NCBI RefSeq assembly: GCF_031458135.1
Contig: NZ_JAVDXW010000001.1
Coordinates: 558,001 to 622,000, forward strand
DNA from: Haloactinomyces albus
GTDB taxonomy: Bacteria; Actinomycetota; Actinomycetes; Mycobacteriales; Pseudonocardiaceae
Length of the DNA stretch: 64,000 bases
Direction of reading: 5' to 3'
Shown: positions 1-7,746 of the stretch, one piece after another
Numbering within the stretch: the first letter of the stretch is position 1
Layout of the letters: each line of letters opens with the position of its first letter
The notes under the pieces: model-generated
Told to the model about the DNA's origin: nothing
What the model saw: only the letters and a program-made list of their open reading frames with translations
The model's database searches: none
Program-made: the position numbers and the translations under genes

Positions 1-1
1 G

Positions 2-157
2 TTCATCGAGAACGGTCAGTGGGTACTGGCGCCGCTGGACATCATCATCTTCGTCCTGGCGATCTGGCTCATCGTCGAGGCCGCTCTGGCGCTGGTGCGA
101 ACCTGGAACAGCCGGGAGGCCGACACCGAGCGGGAGGCGCAGCTGGATGAATCCTGA
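2..157 (+). CDS. C-terminal end of a membrane protein (possibly CstA family)
   Basis: Open from the left edge; 51 residues remain before the TGA at 155. They hold one hydrophobic helix (APLDIIIFVLAIWLIVEAAL) followed by a charged tail, as expected for the last membrane segment and cytoplasmic tail of a polytopic transporter. The following genes encode a small CC-ending protein and an ArsA-like ATPase. I associate that neighbourhood weakly with carbon-starvation CstA carriers, so CstA is a guess from context. The tail alone cannot confirm the family. Confidence 0.4.
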   Translation, partial: FIENGQWVLAPLDIIIFVLAIWLIVEAALALVRTWNSREADTEREAQLDES

Positions 158-247
158 CGCGGCTTTCGAAGGCCGGGAGAGGCTCGTGGCTGCCGAGCTT
201 CTCCCGGTGGTGTCCCGGCAGCTCCCGACGGACAGCAGCGACGGTCC

Positions 248-532
248 ATGGTGAACGCACGGAGTCTGTGGGCGCACATCGTCGTCGCCTGGCGGCGCAT
301 CGACGCCTTTCACGACGAACTGTTCGTCGCACCATGGCGCCAGGCACTGGAACGGGAGGCGCGGCGCCAGGACGACACCTTCCGGGCACTGGTCATGCTG
401 GATGCTCTGGGGGTGGAAAATCCCGTCGCCTACGAGACGTTGGAGTTGATCCCCTACCTCGTCGGTGATCTGCACGATTGGCACCAGCGCATGGGCCAGG
501 ACACTTTCGGCGATCCGGGAATGTGCTGTTGA
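248..532 (+). CDS. cory-CC-star family small protein
   Basis: A 94-residue soluble protein that ends in Cys-Cys immediately before the stop codon (GDPGMCC). That ending defines the actinobacterial cory-CC-star family, whose biochemical role is unknown. The body is rich in Trp, Arg and Asp and shows no signal peptide or membrane segment. The stop codon overlaps the likely TTG start of the ArsA-like ATPase gene, so the two are translationally coupled and probably act together. The start is ATG at 248, about 90 bases after the upstream membrane-protein gene. Confidence 0.7.
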   Translation: MVNARSLWAHIVVAWRRIDAFHDELFVAPWRQALEREARRQDDTFRALVMLDALGVENPVAYETLELIPYLVGDLHDWHQRMGQDTFGDPGMCC

Positions 533-1476
533 CCGATCCCCCTTCCACGCAACGCACCGTGTCCTTCTTCGGCGGGAAGGGCGGAGTCGGCAAGACCACG
601 CTCGCGGCGTCCTACGCACTACTGCTCGCCGGCCGCGGGCACCGCACCCTGGTGGTTTCCACCGATCCCGCACACTCCCTCGGTGATGTTCTCGCGGTCC
701 CGCTGGGTGACGAACCAGCGGAGCTGTCCGGGGGGCTGTGGGCCTGCGAGATCGACGGCGAGAGTGTGGCCCGCCGCCGAGTCGAGCAGGTGAGCCGGGA
801 AGCGCAGGAGGCCGTGCCGCGTGAGGTCCTGCCTGCCGTCGAGCAGCATCTTCAGCGCGCCGCCGCCAGTCCCGGCACGGTCGAGTCGGCGCTGGTGGAC
901 CGGCTGACCGATCTTCTCGACGAGGTACCCGCCCGATGGGACCGCATCGTGGTCGACAGCGCACCGACCGGGCACATGCTGCGGCTGCTGAGCCTTCCCA
1001 CGCTGCTGACACCGTGGATCGAGGGCCTGGTCCGGCAGCGCGAGCAGGTCCGGGGCACCGAACGGATGCTGTCCGGGCTACTCGGCCGCGCCGACACCGG
1101 ACAGGACCCGCTCCTGCAGCGATTGCACGGCCGGCGCTCCCGGCTGGAACGTACCCGTCGGCGGCTGCTGGACGAGTCGGCGGTGCACCTCGTGCTCGTG
1201 CCCGAACGCCTTCCCCTCGCCGAAACCGAACGTGCCGCGCAAGCACTCGCCGACGGCGGACTCACCCTCGGCTCCGTCGCGGTCAACCGCGTCGCACCTT
1301 CGGATGCCACCGGACTGCTGGCCGACCGCGCACGCCGGGAGGCCGAGGTGCGCGCGACCATCCGGCAACGTTTCGGCGACCACGGCGTCGTCGAGGTACC
1401 GCTGCTGCGCGGTGAACTCACCGCCCGCTCCGAACTGGCCGAGGTCGCCGAACACCTGGCGAGCGCGGGCTGGTGA
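529..1476 (+). CDS. ArsA/Get3-like P-loop ATPase
   Basis: A 315-residue SIMIBI-class ATPase. The N-terminus carries a deviant Walker A (GGKGGVGKTTLA) with the signature lysine of the ArsA/Get3/MinD group, followed by VVSTDPAHSLGDV (A-loop/switch) and VVDSAPTGHMLRLLSLP, the conserved switch of ArsA-type proteins. It is a single-domain version, with no second ATPase half and no obvious arsenite Cys triad, so arsenite export is unlikely; it more probably chaperones or moves a client protein. I chose TTG at 529, which gives a 4-base overlap with the preceding stop and places a GGGA element about nine bases upstream. GTG at 523 is the alternative. Confidence 0.8.
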   Translation: MTDPPSTQRTVSFFGGKGGVGKTTLAASYALLLAGRGHRTLVVSTDPAHSLGDVLAVPLGDEPAELSGGLWACEIDGESVARRRVEQVSREAQEAVPREVLPAVEQHLQRAAASPGTVESALVDRLTDLLDEVPARWDRIVVDSAPTGHMLRLLSLPTLLTPWIEGLVRQREQVRGTERMLSGLLGRADTGQDPLLQRLHGRRSRLERTRRRLLDESAVHLVLVPERLPLAETERAAQALADGGLTLGSVAVNRVAPSDATGLLADRARREAEVRATIRQRFGDHGVVEVPLLRGELTARSELAEVAEHLASAGW

Positions 1477-1512
1477 TGCCGCGCATGGCAGGCCGAAGCG
1501 CCTCAGCCGCAA

Positions 1513-1926
1513 TCACCCATCCGCCCGAGCGGTTGCTTCCCGGGCAGCTTTCGCGGTTCCGTAGGAGGACCAGTCCGTAGGTGCGGGCCGTCCCCAGATC
1601 ACCACGAGCTTCAGTGTGGACTCACCCGAGTTGCGCACGTCGTGCTCCGCCCCCACCGGGGCCAGTACGGCATCTCCCGGCTGCATCTCGAATGTCCGCT
1701 CGTCGACCCGCATCACCGCCGATCCGTCGACGACCAGATACAGCTCCTCGAGCGGGTCCTCCTCCGGGTGTGCGTGCATGCCCTCCGCACCGCCGGGTGG
1801 CAGCTCCCAGGTCTGAACCGCGACCGGCAATCGCGAACGACCGAAGAAGTGCCACTGGATCCTGGTGAGATCGGTTCCGCCGTGCAGGTCGTAGTCGAAA
1901 GCGGCTGTTCCCGAACGCTCGATCAT
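1513..1926 (-). CDS. Small cupin-domain protein
   Basis: A 137-residue single-domain cupin. It shows the two cupin motifs: HAHPEEDPLEELYLVVDG (metal-binding His/His/Glu) and PGDAVLAPVGAEHDVRN with a further His. Such proteins bind a metal in a beta barrel and act as isomerases, dioxygenases or sensors; the substrate is not evident. The start is ATG at 1926, preceded by a strong GGGAGGTG Shine-Dalgarno element. It is transcribed alone, divergently from the esterase gene that follows. Confidence 0.75.
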   Translation of the reverse strand: MIERSGTAAFDYDLHGGTDLTRIQWHFFGRSRLPVAVQTWELPPGGAEGMHAHPEEDPLEELYLVVDGSAVMRVDERTFEMQPGDAVLAPVGAEHDVRNSGESTLKLVVIWGRPAPTDWSSYGTAKAAREATARADG

Positions 1927-2116
1927 CGCACACCTCCCTGTTGATTCCTTCCCTCGACGTCGACCGTCATCCTCGCGAGCCCGCAGGCAAGGAGCCGTCG
2001 GTACCAACTCGGGCACTCCTGCGAACGACCGCCGTACCGGGCTCGATGGAGATCGGGGATCATGTCGACTGTTCCCGAGGCTATCGGGATCCTTGCCGAG
2101 AACAGGAGTGAATGCG

Positions 2117-2791
2117 GTGACCGGCGTGGTACTGGTACACGGGTTGTGGCACGATCCACAGCATTTCGATCTCGTCGTTCGCGAGTTGCACGCCCACGGC
2201 GTCGAGGTCGCCGTTCCGGAGCTGCACCGCGGATCGTTGCAGGCCGACACCGAGGTGGTACAGGCCGCCGTGGACGAGATGGCGCAACCACCCCTCGTAC
2301 TCGGCCATTCCTACGGGGGCTCGGTGATCACCGGGCTGACCGGTGTCGACCGATTCGTGTATCTGGCGGCTTTCGTCCTCGCCGGGAGCGAGCACGTGGC
2401 CGGTCTCCGGGCCACGACCCGCACACTCGATTCGACGGTCACGCGCCGGGAGGACGGCGCGACCCGACTCGACCCCACGAAGGCCGCGGACGCGCTGTAC
2501 AACGACTGCTCCGCGGACCTGGCCGCATGGGCCATCGCACGGCTACGCCCCCAGCGCCCCGAGGTCACCAAGGGCGTCCCCCGGCGACATGCCTGGCGGG
2601 AGACCCCCGCCACCTATGTGGTCTGCACGGAGGATCGCGCCATCGACCCCGACCGACAGCGGGAAATGGCCGAGCGCTGCGGCGAGGTCAGGACCTGGCC
2701 GACGGGGCACTCGCCGTTTCTCAGCCGCCCCGACCTGGTCGTGGAGCTGATCACGGAGTCACTCGACGGAGCGGCACACAACCGCTCCTGA
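2117..2791 (+). CDS. Alpha/beta-fold hydrolase (esterase-like)
   Basis: A 224-residue minimal alpha/beta hydrolase. It shows an oxyanion-hole HG motif near the start (VLVHGLWHD), a nucleophile elbow GHSYGG, an acid candidate in VVCTEDRAI, and a C-terminal catalytic His in TGHSPFLSRP. There is no cap domain or signal peptide, so it is probably a cytoplasmic small-molecule esterase of the salicylate-esterase/EstC type. The start is GTG at 2117, eight bases after AGGAG. The upstream in-frame GTG overlaps that site. Confidence 0.75.
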   Translation: MTGVVLVHGLWHDPQHFDLVVRELHAHGVEVAVPELHRGSLQADTEVVQAAVDEMAQPPLVLGHSYGGSVITGLTGVDRFVYLAAFVLAGSEHVAGLRATTRTLDSTVTRREDGATRLDPTKAADALYNDCSADLAAWAIARLRPQRPEVTKGVPRRHAWRETPATYVVCTEDRAIDPDRQREMAERCGEVRTWPTGHSPFLSRPDLVVELITESLDGAAHNRS

Positions 2792-2889
2792 GCAGTGCCC
2801 CATCACGGCCGAGGACACGGCCGGGGTGGCGGCGAAACCACTCCACCGGGCCTCGGAATGCGGAGTGCGGGAACGGCGTTGACGGGCCC

Positions 2890-3276
2890 ATGGCCGAGGG
2901 AAAACCCGGATCCGAACGACCTGCGGAGGAGCGTCCCCCGGCGGACGTGCTGACGGAGCAGCAAGCCGTCACGAGGCAGCGCGTAGCGGCGTTGACCCGT
3001 CAACTCGAGTCCTTCATCGAGTCCTCCGCGGACACGACCCATGACGACGAGCACGATCCGGAAGGGGCCACCATTGCTTTCGAACGGGCACAGCTGCAGG
3101 GACGGCTCGATCAAGCTCGCGACGACCTGACCGAACTGGAGCGGGCAGCCGAGCGCCTTCGAGCCGGTACCTACGGCATCTGCGAACGTTGTGGCACGGG
3201 AATCACCGCACAACGGCTGGAGGCACTTCCGGCAGCGCGAACGTGCATCGACTGCGCGAGCACCACCCGGCGGTAA
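2890..3276 (+). CDS. DksA/TraR-type C4 zinc-finger protein
   Basis: A 128-residue protein with an acidic helical N-terminus and a C-terminal four-cysteine finger (ICERCGTGI ... RTCIDC), preceded by the family helix LRAGTYG. In proteobacteria this family inserts into the RNA polymerase secondary channel. Actinobacterial members are shorter and less studied, so a transcription or stress role is inferred. The helical part (residues about 20-95) is suited to a coiled-coil hairpin. The start is ATG at 2890; the reading frame is open further upstream but with unlikely composition. Confidence 0.7.
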   Translation: MAEGKPGSERPAEERPPADVLTEQQAVTRQRVAALTRQLESFIESSADTTHDDEHDPEGATIAFERAQLQGRLDQARDDLTELERAAERLRAGTYGICERCGTGITAQRLEALPAARTCIDCASTTRR

Positions 3277-3315
3277 TGTCCGGTCGGTACCGCGGCGCGA
3301 GCAGGGCTGTGTCGG

Positions 3316-3382
3316 TTTTCGGCGAAACTGCGCCTCCCCGTTCCCGGGGAAGAGGATCAGTTTCAGGGAAAACTTCGCCCCC
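3316..3382 (+). repeat. Interspersed intergenic repeat, copy 1 (two related units)
   Basis: The 21-base unit TTTTCGGCGAAACTGCGCCTC (3316-3336) is followed by a diverged unit TTTCAGGGAAAACTTCGCC (3361-3379). Closely related sequences lie at 24126-24146 and, inverted, at 31275-31295 (19 of 21 bases the same). All lie between genes, which suggests a small dispersed repeat family of unknown role. Confidence 0.4.
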
Positions 3383-3414
3383 ACCAGGACCAACCCGGCC
3401 CCGCACCCCCACGT

Positions 3415-4209
3415 TCAGAGTCCCGCAAGCAGGTCGGCCTCGGTGATTCCGGGTCCTTGACCGGCGCGGATGAACCACTCGGTACCGAACGCATACCGGA
3501 AGGCGTCCTCCGGTAGACGCAGAAAGAACGAGTCCTCGCTGATCTGGCTGGCGTGTGCCCGCATCGCACTGCGCTTGTGCTCGGCATACGCCGAGACGTC
3601 GACGGCGGCCGTGATGGCCGATTCGGGCTTGCCGAAATCCGGATCGTTTTCGATGTCGGGCAGTTCGACGCCCGCCGCGGCTGCCTGCTCGGCGAATTCC
3701 CGGATGCCGTGCCGGAACCGGTCACGATTGATCGTGTTCTGATACACGCGCGGAGTGCCCGCCAGTTCGGCCGCGCGCATTCCCACTCGGTGTACCTGGA
3801 TGTGGTCGGGGTGACCGTACCCGCCGTTGTCGTCGTAGCAGGTCAGCACGTCGACCCGCTCCTGACGCAGGATGTCGGCCAGCTCCGCGGCGGCCTGTTC
3901 GACCGGAGCCTTCCAGAACGACCCTGGAAGATCGTTGGTCTGCGTGCCCATCATCCCGGAGTCCGCGTACCCGAGGAACTCCGTACGCTGCACACCGAGA
4001 AGCTCTGCCGCGGCATACGTCTCGGTCACGCGACGCTGCCAGAGTTGTTCCCCGTCGGCCAGGAACCCCTCGGCGACCTCTCCCTGCTCGCCACGAGTGG
4101 CCACGACGAGCACGACGCGGTGACCTTCCTCGAATGCCTTGCGCATCACTCCGCCACATGCGATGGACTCGTCGTCGGGATGAGCGTGAAACGACACCAT
4201 CGTGACCAT
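3415..4209 (-). CDS. PIG-L family N-acetyl-sugar deacetylase / amidase (Mca/MshB-like)
   Basis: A 264-residue PIG-L (LmbE) protein. The zinc site is clear: AHPDDES at the N-terminus (HPDD motif) and GYGHPDHIQVHR further on. In actinomycetes this family includes MshB (GlcNAc-inositol deacetylase of mycothiol synthesis) and Mca (mycothiol-conjugate amidase); the present protein is somewhat shorter than either, so the exact substrate is open. The sequence MVTMVSFHAHPDD offers two ATG starts. I took the first (4209) because neither has a strong ribosome site. It is separated from the lysozyme gene by a terminator. Confidence 0.75.
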   Translation of the reverse strand: MVTMVSFHAHPDDESIACGGVMRKAFEEGHRVVLVVATRGEQGEVAEGFLADGEQLWQRRVTETYAAAELLGVQRTEFLGYADSGMMGTQTNDLPGSFWKAPVEQAAAELADILRQERVDVLTCYDDNGGYGHPDHIQVHRVGMRAAELAGTPRVYQNTINRDRFRHGIREFAEQAAAAGVELPDIENDPDFGKPESAITAAVDVSAYAEHKRSAMRAHASQISEDSFFLRLPEDAFRYAFGTEWFIRAGQGPGITEADLLAGL

Positions 4210-4277
4210 GTCGTGAAGGTACGTGATGGCCGTTCGGTCCCCTGGAAGGGGGCACTGTACAGCGCCTGGCACGACAA

Positions 4278-4313
4278 AACGCGGGACCGCCCTGCTGCAG
4301 ACGGTCCCGCGTT
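4278..4313 (-). terminator. Intrinsic terminator after the lysozyme gene
   Basis: Perfect 12-base inverted repeat (AACGCGGGACCG at 4278-4289 and CGGTCCCGCGTT at 4302-4313) with a 12-base loop. On the minus strand the stem is followed directly by a T run (GTTTTG). It lies 26 bases after the lysozyme stop, as expected for Rho-independent termination. Confidence 0.8.
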
Positions 4314-4338
4314 CCCGCTTTCCGGAAAACGGGCAGGA

Positions 4339-5757
4339 TCAGTCGGCGAGTTCCAGAAGGTCCTCACCGCTACCCCGGAACTCGTTGATGTCGGTGTATC
4401 CATTGATACCCGGGACATGGCCCTTGCTGGTGAACTGCCAGAAGGTGTACTCGTTCCAGCCGCCGGGGACGCTCGGGCTGTCCACACCGTAGGCAGCCAC
4501 CCACAGCGGGTAGTCGGAGAAGGCGTCGGAACCATTCATGCACTGGCTCCAGAAGGACGGGTTGGCGTAGACGATGCCCTTCTCACCCGTGCGGTCCTTG
4601 ACCTGGTCCAGGAAGGTCTGCATCCATCCCTGCATCTCACCCGCGGTCTTGCCGTAGCATCCGCCACCGCTCGGAGAGACCTCCATGTCCAGCACCGGCG
4701 GCAGGGTCTTGGCGTCGTCCGTGGTGCCCATCGTGTTCACCAGTCGGTCGGCCTGGGCGACGGCAGAACCGGTGGGCCGGGCGAAGTGGTAGGCACCGAC
4801 GAGCATGTCCGCTTCCTTGGCCCCGTCGAACTGCTGCTGGAACAGCGGGTTCGTAAAGCTCTGACCATCGGTGGCCAGTACGAACGCGAACTCCTTGCCC
4901 GAGTCGGCGACCTTGTCCCAGTTGATACTGCCGTTGTGGTTGGAGACATCGATACCGGAGGGATCCGGCCCGATTGGGATCTCGGCCTGTCCCGAATCGT
5001 CATCGGAACTCTCTTCCTGCCCCTCGGCCGGCGCCTCCTTCGGCTGGGCGGCCGGAGCCTCCGCAGTCGGTGCCGGGATGCCATCGGCCTGTACCGCAGG
5101 ATCGACCGCACGGGATTCGGAGCCTACATTGCCGACCACGATGGCAAGGATGCCGAACGCGACGGCAGCGGCACCGATCTGCACCGACCGCACCCGGGAG
5201 GGAACGCGGTGGTGACGGCTCGCACGAGTCGGCAGCTTGGCGCGAACGGCTGCCACGTGCGGCGCCACCTTGGCCCGGACGCGCTGTACGTACGGTGCGG
5301 CCCAGCGCTGAACCCGCTGCAGGTAGGGCGCCGCCCGCTCCTGGATGCGCTGTACATGCGGTGCGGCCCAGCGCTGAACCCGCTGCACGTACGGCGCCGC
5401 CCAGCGCTGGACACGCCGGGCCAGCAAGGCCGCCTGCCGACCGAAGCGCTGCAGGAGCGGCCACAGCCACAGCCACAGCTTCCGGATCAGCAGCATTGCT
5501 CGGCGACCGAAGTGCTGCGCCGCGGGTTGCACGCGCTGCGTCACCGAACGCGCAGCATGCTCGGCCTTCAGTGCCGCGGACCGCCACCGGTTGTCACCGG
5601 ATGCCTTCGGGAAATCCTTCTTCGGGGAGTCTGCTTCCTTGCGTTGATCCATTGAGTTCGAGTTGGCCGGGTTCGGGGTACCGGCCTGGTTTCGGGGGTT
5701 TTCTTCGGGGGTGTCGTACTGGTCGGGGGGAGTCACGGGTCCCCAGACTCCCGACAC
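4339..5757 (-). CDS. Membrane-anchored GH25 lysozyme with repeated N-terminal helices
   Basis: A 472-residue type II membrane protein. From about residue 262 to the end it is a glycoside hydrolase family 25 (muramidase) domain: GIDVSNHNG opening strand, the DxE catalytic pair in VLDMEVS, and WVAAYG and TFWQFTS near the end. It should cleave the glycan of peptidoglycan. Residues about 192-209 form one membrane helix, followed by a Pro/Ala/Glu-rich linker. Residues 114-175 are built of about 11-residue basic amphipathic repeats (VQRWAAPYVQR type), predicted cytoplasmic. No cleavable signal peptide is seen. The start is uncertain: GTG 5757, GTG 5736 (better ribosome site) or ATG 5652. An intrinsic terminator follows the gene. 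Confidence 0.8.
   Translation of the reverse strand: MSGVWGPVTPPDQYDTPEENPRNQAGTPNPANSNSMDQRKEADSPKKDFPKASGDNRWRSAALKAEHAARSVTQRVQPAAQHFGRRAMLLIRKLWLWLWPLLQRFGRQAALLARRVQRWAAPYVQRVQRWAAPHVQRIQERAAPYLQRVQRWAAPYVQRVRAKVAPHVAAVRAKLPTRASRHHRVPSRVRSVQIGAAAVAFGILAIVVGNVGSESRAVDPAVQADGIPAPTAEAPAAQPKEAPAEGQEESSDDDSGQAEIPIGPDPSGIDVSNHNGSINWDKVADSGKEFAFVLATDGQSFTNPLFQQQFDGAKEADMLVGAYHFARPTGSAVAQADRLVNTMGTTDDAKTLPPVLDMEVSPSGGGCYGKTAGEMQGWMQTFLDQVKDRTGEKGIVYANPSFWSQCMNGSDAFSDYPLWVAAYGVDSPSVPGGWNEYTFWQFTSKGHVPGINGYTDINEFRGSGEDLLELAD
5281..5412 (-). repeat. Tandem 66-base repeat inside the lysozyme gene
   Basis: Two consecutive 66-base units (5281-5346 and 5347-5412) are nearly identical at the DNA level and encode 22-residue units of the basic helical region. 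Further half-units flank them. The match in DNA, not only in protein, points to recent duplication. Confidence 0.7.
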
Positions 5758-6168
5758 AGCGTGTATGCGCGCATGGCGGAAAGTACGTACACGACTACCC
5801 AGATTGCCCCGAATGAACTATCACGGGAGGCCACTTGGTCACAGCATGTAGCCAATACGAGGCCATGCTCCCGTGTAACGGGCTTCTACCGAGAACCAGG
5901 CTGCTGTGCGAGCGGATGAACGAAGAGGACCGTAACCGATCGCCTCCACGGCACTGTCATCCGCATCATGCACACCATCCCGGCCGGATCTTGTTAGGAG
6001 GAAGGAGGCGTGGCGGAGCCACATCGACTCCACGACAACGCCGCGAGCCGCCACCTGGGCGCCGTGAGCCCGACAGCTCCCACTGCCGGAGCCTCTCAAT
6101 GTGGATTTCCCGTTCGAAAGACAATCTCGCTCTCGGCCCGTGCAGGGGGTGGATGCCATCCTGAAAGC
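5758..6168. other. Intergenic region with a tiny ORF and a strong orphan ribosome site
   Basis: This 411-base gap separates two divergent genes. On the plus strand a nine-codon ORF (5968-5997, MHTIPAGSC) ends in Cys and is followed at once by a strong AGGAGGAAGGAGG element leading to GTG 6010. That GTG is in frame with the DUF2237 gene. I see no clear promoter or RNA gene. Confidence 0.35.
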
Positions 6169-6561
6169 ATGACGACCGATCGCAACGTTCTCGGCGAAAA
6201 GCTGGAGTCCTGCGGCACCGACCCGCTGACCGGTTTCTACCGGGACGGGTGCTGCAGCACCGGACCGGAGGACCTCGAAAACCACACCGTCTGCGCAGTG
6301 GTCTCCACCGAGTTCCTCACACATCAGGCATCGGTCGGCAACGACCTGACCACTCCCCGCCCCGAATTCGGCTTCTCGGGGCTGCAGCCCGGGGACCGGT
6401 GGTGCGTGTGTGCCTCCCGCTGGAAAGAAGCCTACGACGCGGGCGTGGCTCCACCGGTCGTCTTGGCCGCCACCCATGAGCGTGCCGTGGAGGCCGTACC
6501 GCTCGAGGCGCTCCAGAAGCACGCGGTGGACGTGCCCGCCGACCCGAGCGCTCTGACCTGA
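6169..6561 (+). CDS. DUF2237 family protein
   Basis: A 130-residue cytoplasmic protein typical of DUF2237. The conserved blocks NVLGEKLESCGTDPLTGFYR, DGCCSTGPED, HTVCAVV and PGDRWCVCASRWKEAY are all present, with six cysteines. The family is widespread and its function unknown; the Cys pattern could bind metal. The start ATG 6169 matches the usual length. GTG 6010, behind a much stronger ribosome site, would add 53 residues of unconserved-looking sequence. Confidence 0.75.
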   Translation: MTTDRNVLGEKLESCGTDPLTGFYRDGCCSTGPEDLENHTVCAVVSTEFLTHQASVGNDLTTPRPEFGFSGLQPGDRWCVCASRWKEAYDAGVAPPVVLAATHERAVEAVPLEALQKHAVDVPADPSALT

Positions 6562-6675
6562 CGCTGTCGGGACCATCGCCGTCCCCGCGGTCGAAGCACG
6601 TCCGTGGCAGTTCGCCGCGTGCGCGCAAAGCGGGACGCGCCACACGGAAGAAAGTGCGCGTCCGGCCATCTTCGC

Positions 6676-7539
6676 TTACGCGAGTGCCCCGGAGAGGCGG
6701 CGCCACTGCTCGCGGGGCAGGCCTGCCTCCCCGGTCAGCACCTGAAGGCTGACGTGGTCGGCTCCGGCCTCGTGGTGCTCCCGGATCCGGGACACCACCG
6801 TCTCCAGGTCTCCCCAGGCCACCACGGCATCGATGAGGCGATCGCTGCCCCCCTCGGCGAAGTCGGCGTCGGTGAAACCGAGTCGCCGCAGGTTGTTCAG
6901 ATAGTTCGGCAGCGTGAGATACGGCGCCACGCCCTCTCTGGCCACCGAGCGTGCCCGATCGGCGTTGGCGGCCAGAACGACCTTCTGCTCCGGCGCCAGA
7001 AGCGGCCCGGCACCGAGGATTTCCCGCGCATTGGCGGTGTGTTCCGGAGTGGTCAGGTAGGGATGTGCACCACGGGCGCGTTCCCCCGCCAGTGCCAGTG
7101 TCCGCGGGCCGAGAGCGGCGAGTACACGAGATTCGGGGAGTAGGGCGGGCTCAGCAGCGTCGAGTTCGTCGAGGAAGGAGACGAGCTTGCTGTAAGGCTT
7201 GGAGTAACTGTGGCCTGCCGCTTCCACCGCCGGAGCGTGACTGGTGCCCACACCGATCAGCAACCGGTCGAGGTGGGCCGTCGACAGCCTGTCGTGGACG
7301 GCCGCCAGCTCGGCCGCATCGTGCGTCCAGATATTGACGATGCCGGTGGCCACGACGATGCGCTCGCTGGCGTCGAGCAGTCCGGAGACCAAGGCGAGGT
7401 CACCGCCGGCCGCACCGAGCCACAGCGCCCCGTATCCGAGCGTGTCCAGCTCGGCGATGGCCTCGCGATGCTCACTGCTGTCGGGATTCCAATCCCACGA
7501 AGGTGTCCACAGTCCCACGCTGCCGATATCGACCGCCAT
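6676..7539 (-). CDS. LLM-class F420-dependent oxidoreductase
   Basis: A 287-residue luciferase-like monooxygenase fold protein. It contains the family features WLGAAGGDLALVSGLLDAS, VVATGIVNIW, RLLIGVGTSH and a C-terminal GADHVSLQVL strand. The length and the GVGTS segment fit the F420-dependent subgroup of actinobacteria, which transfer hydride to or from F420 on diverse substrates; the substrate cannot be told here. The start is ATG 7539, seven bases after GGAGG. It appears to be a single-gene unit. Confidence 0.75.
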   Translation of the reverse strand: MAVDIGSVGLWTPSWDWNPDSSEHREAIAELDTLGYGALWLGAAGGDLALVSGLLDASERIVVATGIVNIWTHDAAELAAVHDRLSTAHLDRLLIGVGTSHAPAVEAAGHSYSKPYSKLVSFLDELDAAEPALLPESRVLAALGPRTLALAGERARGAHPYLTTPEHTANAREILGAGPLLAPEQKVVLAANADRARSVAREGVAPYLTLPNYLNNLRRLGFTDADFAEGGSDRLIDAVVAWGDLETVVSRIREHHEAGADHVSLQVLTGEAGLPREQWRRLSGALA

Positions 7540-7746
7540 GCAAAGCCTCCGTCCCTGCGCCGCACTGCTGACGTCGGCCATCGCCATGCCCACGGCACTG
7601 TCACCGCGACATGACCCGCCGCTCTCACCTCTACCGGATTCCGGTGGTTCTCGCAGTGCATGTCTTTCCGCAGGAGCGCAGAGGCCTGCGCGGACTCCGG
7701 GTGCGCCCGCGCAGGTACCACTGCGGTCGAACTTCCGGGAACCGGC

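Noticed and set aside
2062-2889. N-terminal extension of the DksA-type protein
   Set aside because: The upstream frame overlaps the esterase gene and is Arg/Gly/Pro-rich shadow sequence; ATG 2890 gives a normal family length.
3553-5655. A 700-codon open frame opposite the PIG-L and lysozyme genes
   Set aside because: It is antisense to two well-supported genes. The absence of stops is a by-product of high GC at third positions. No recognisable domain.
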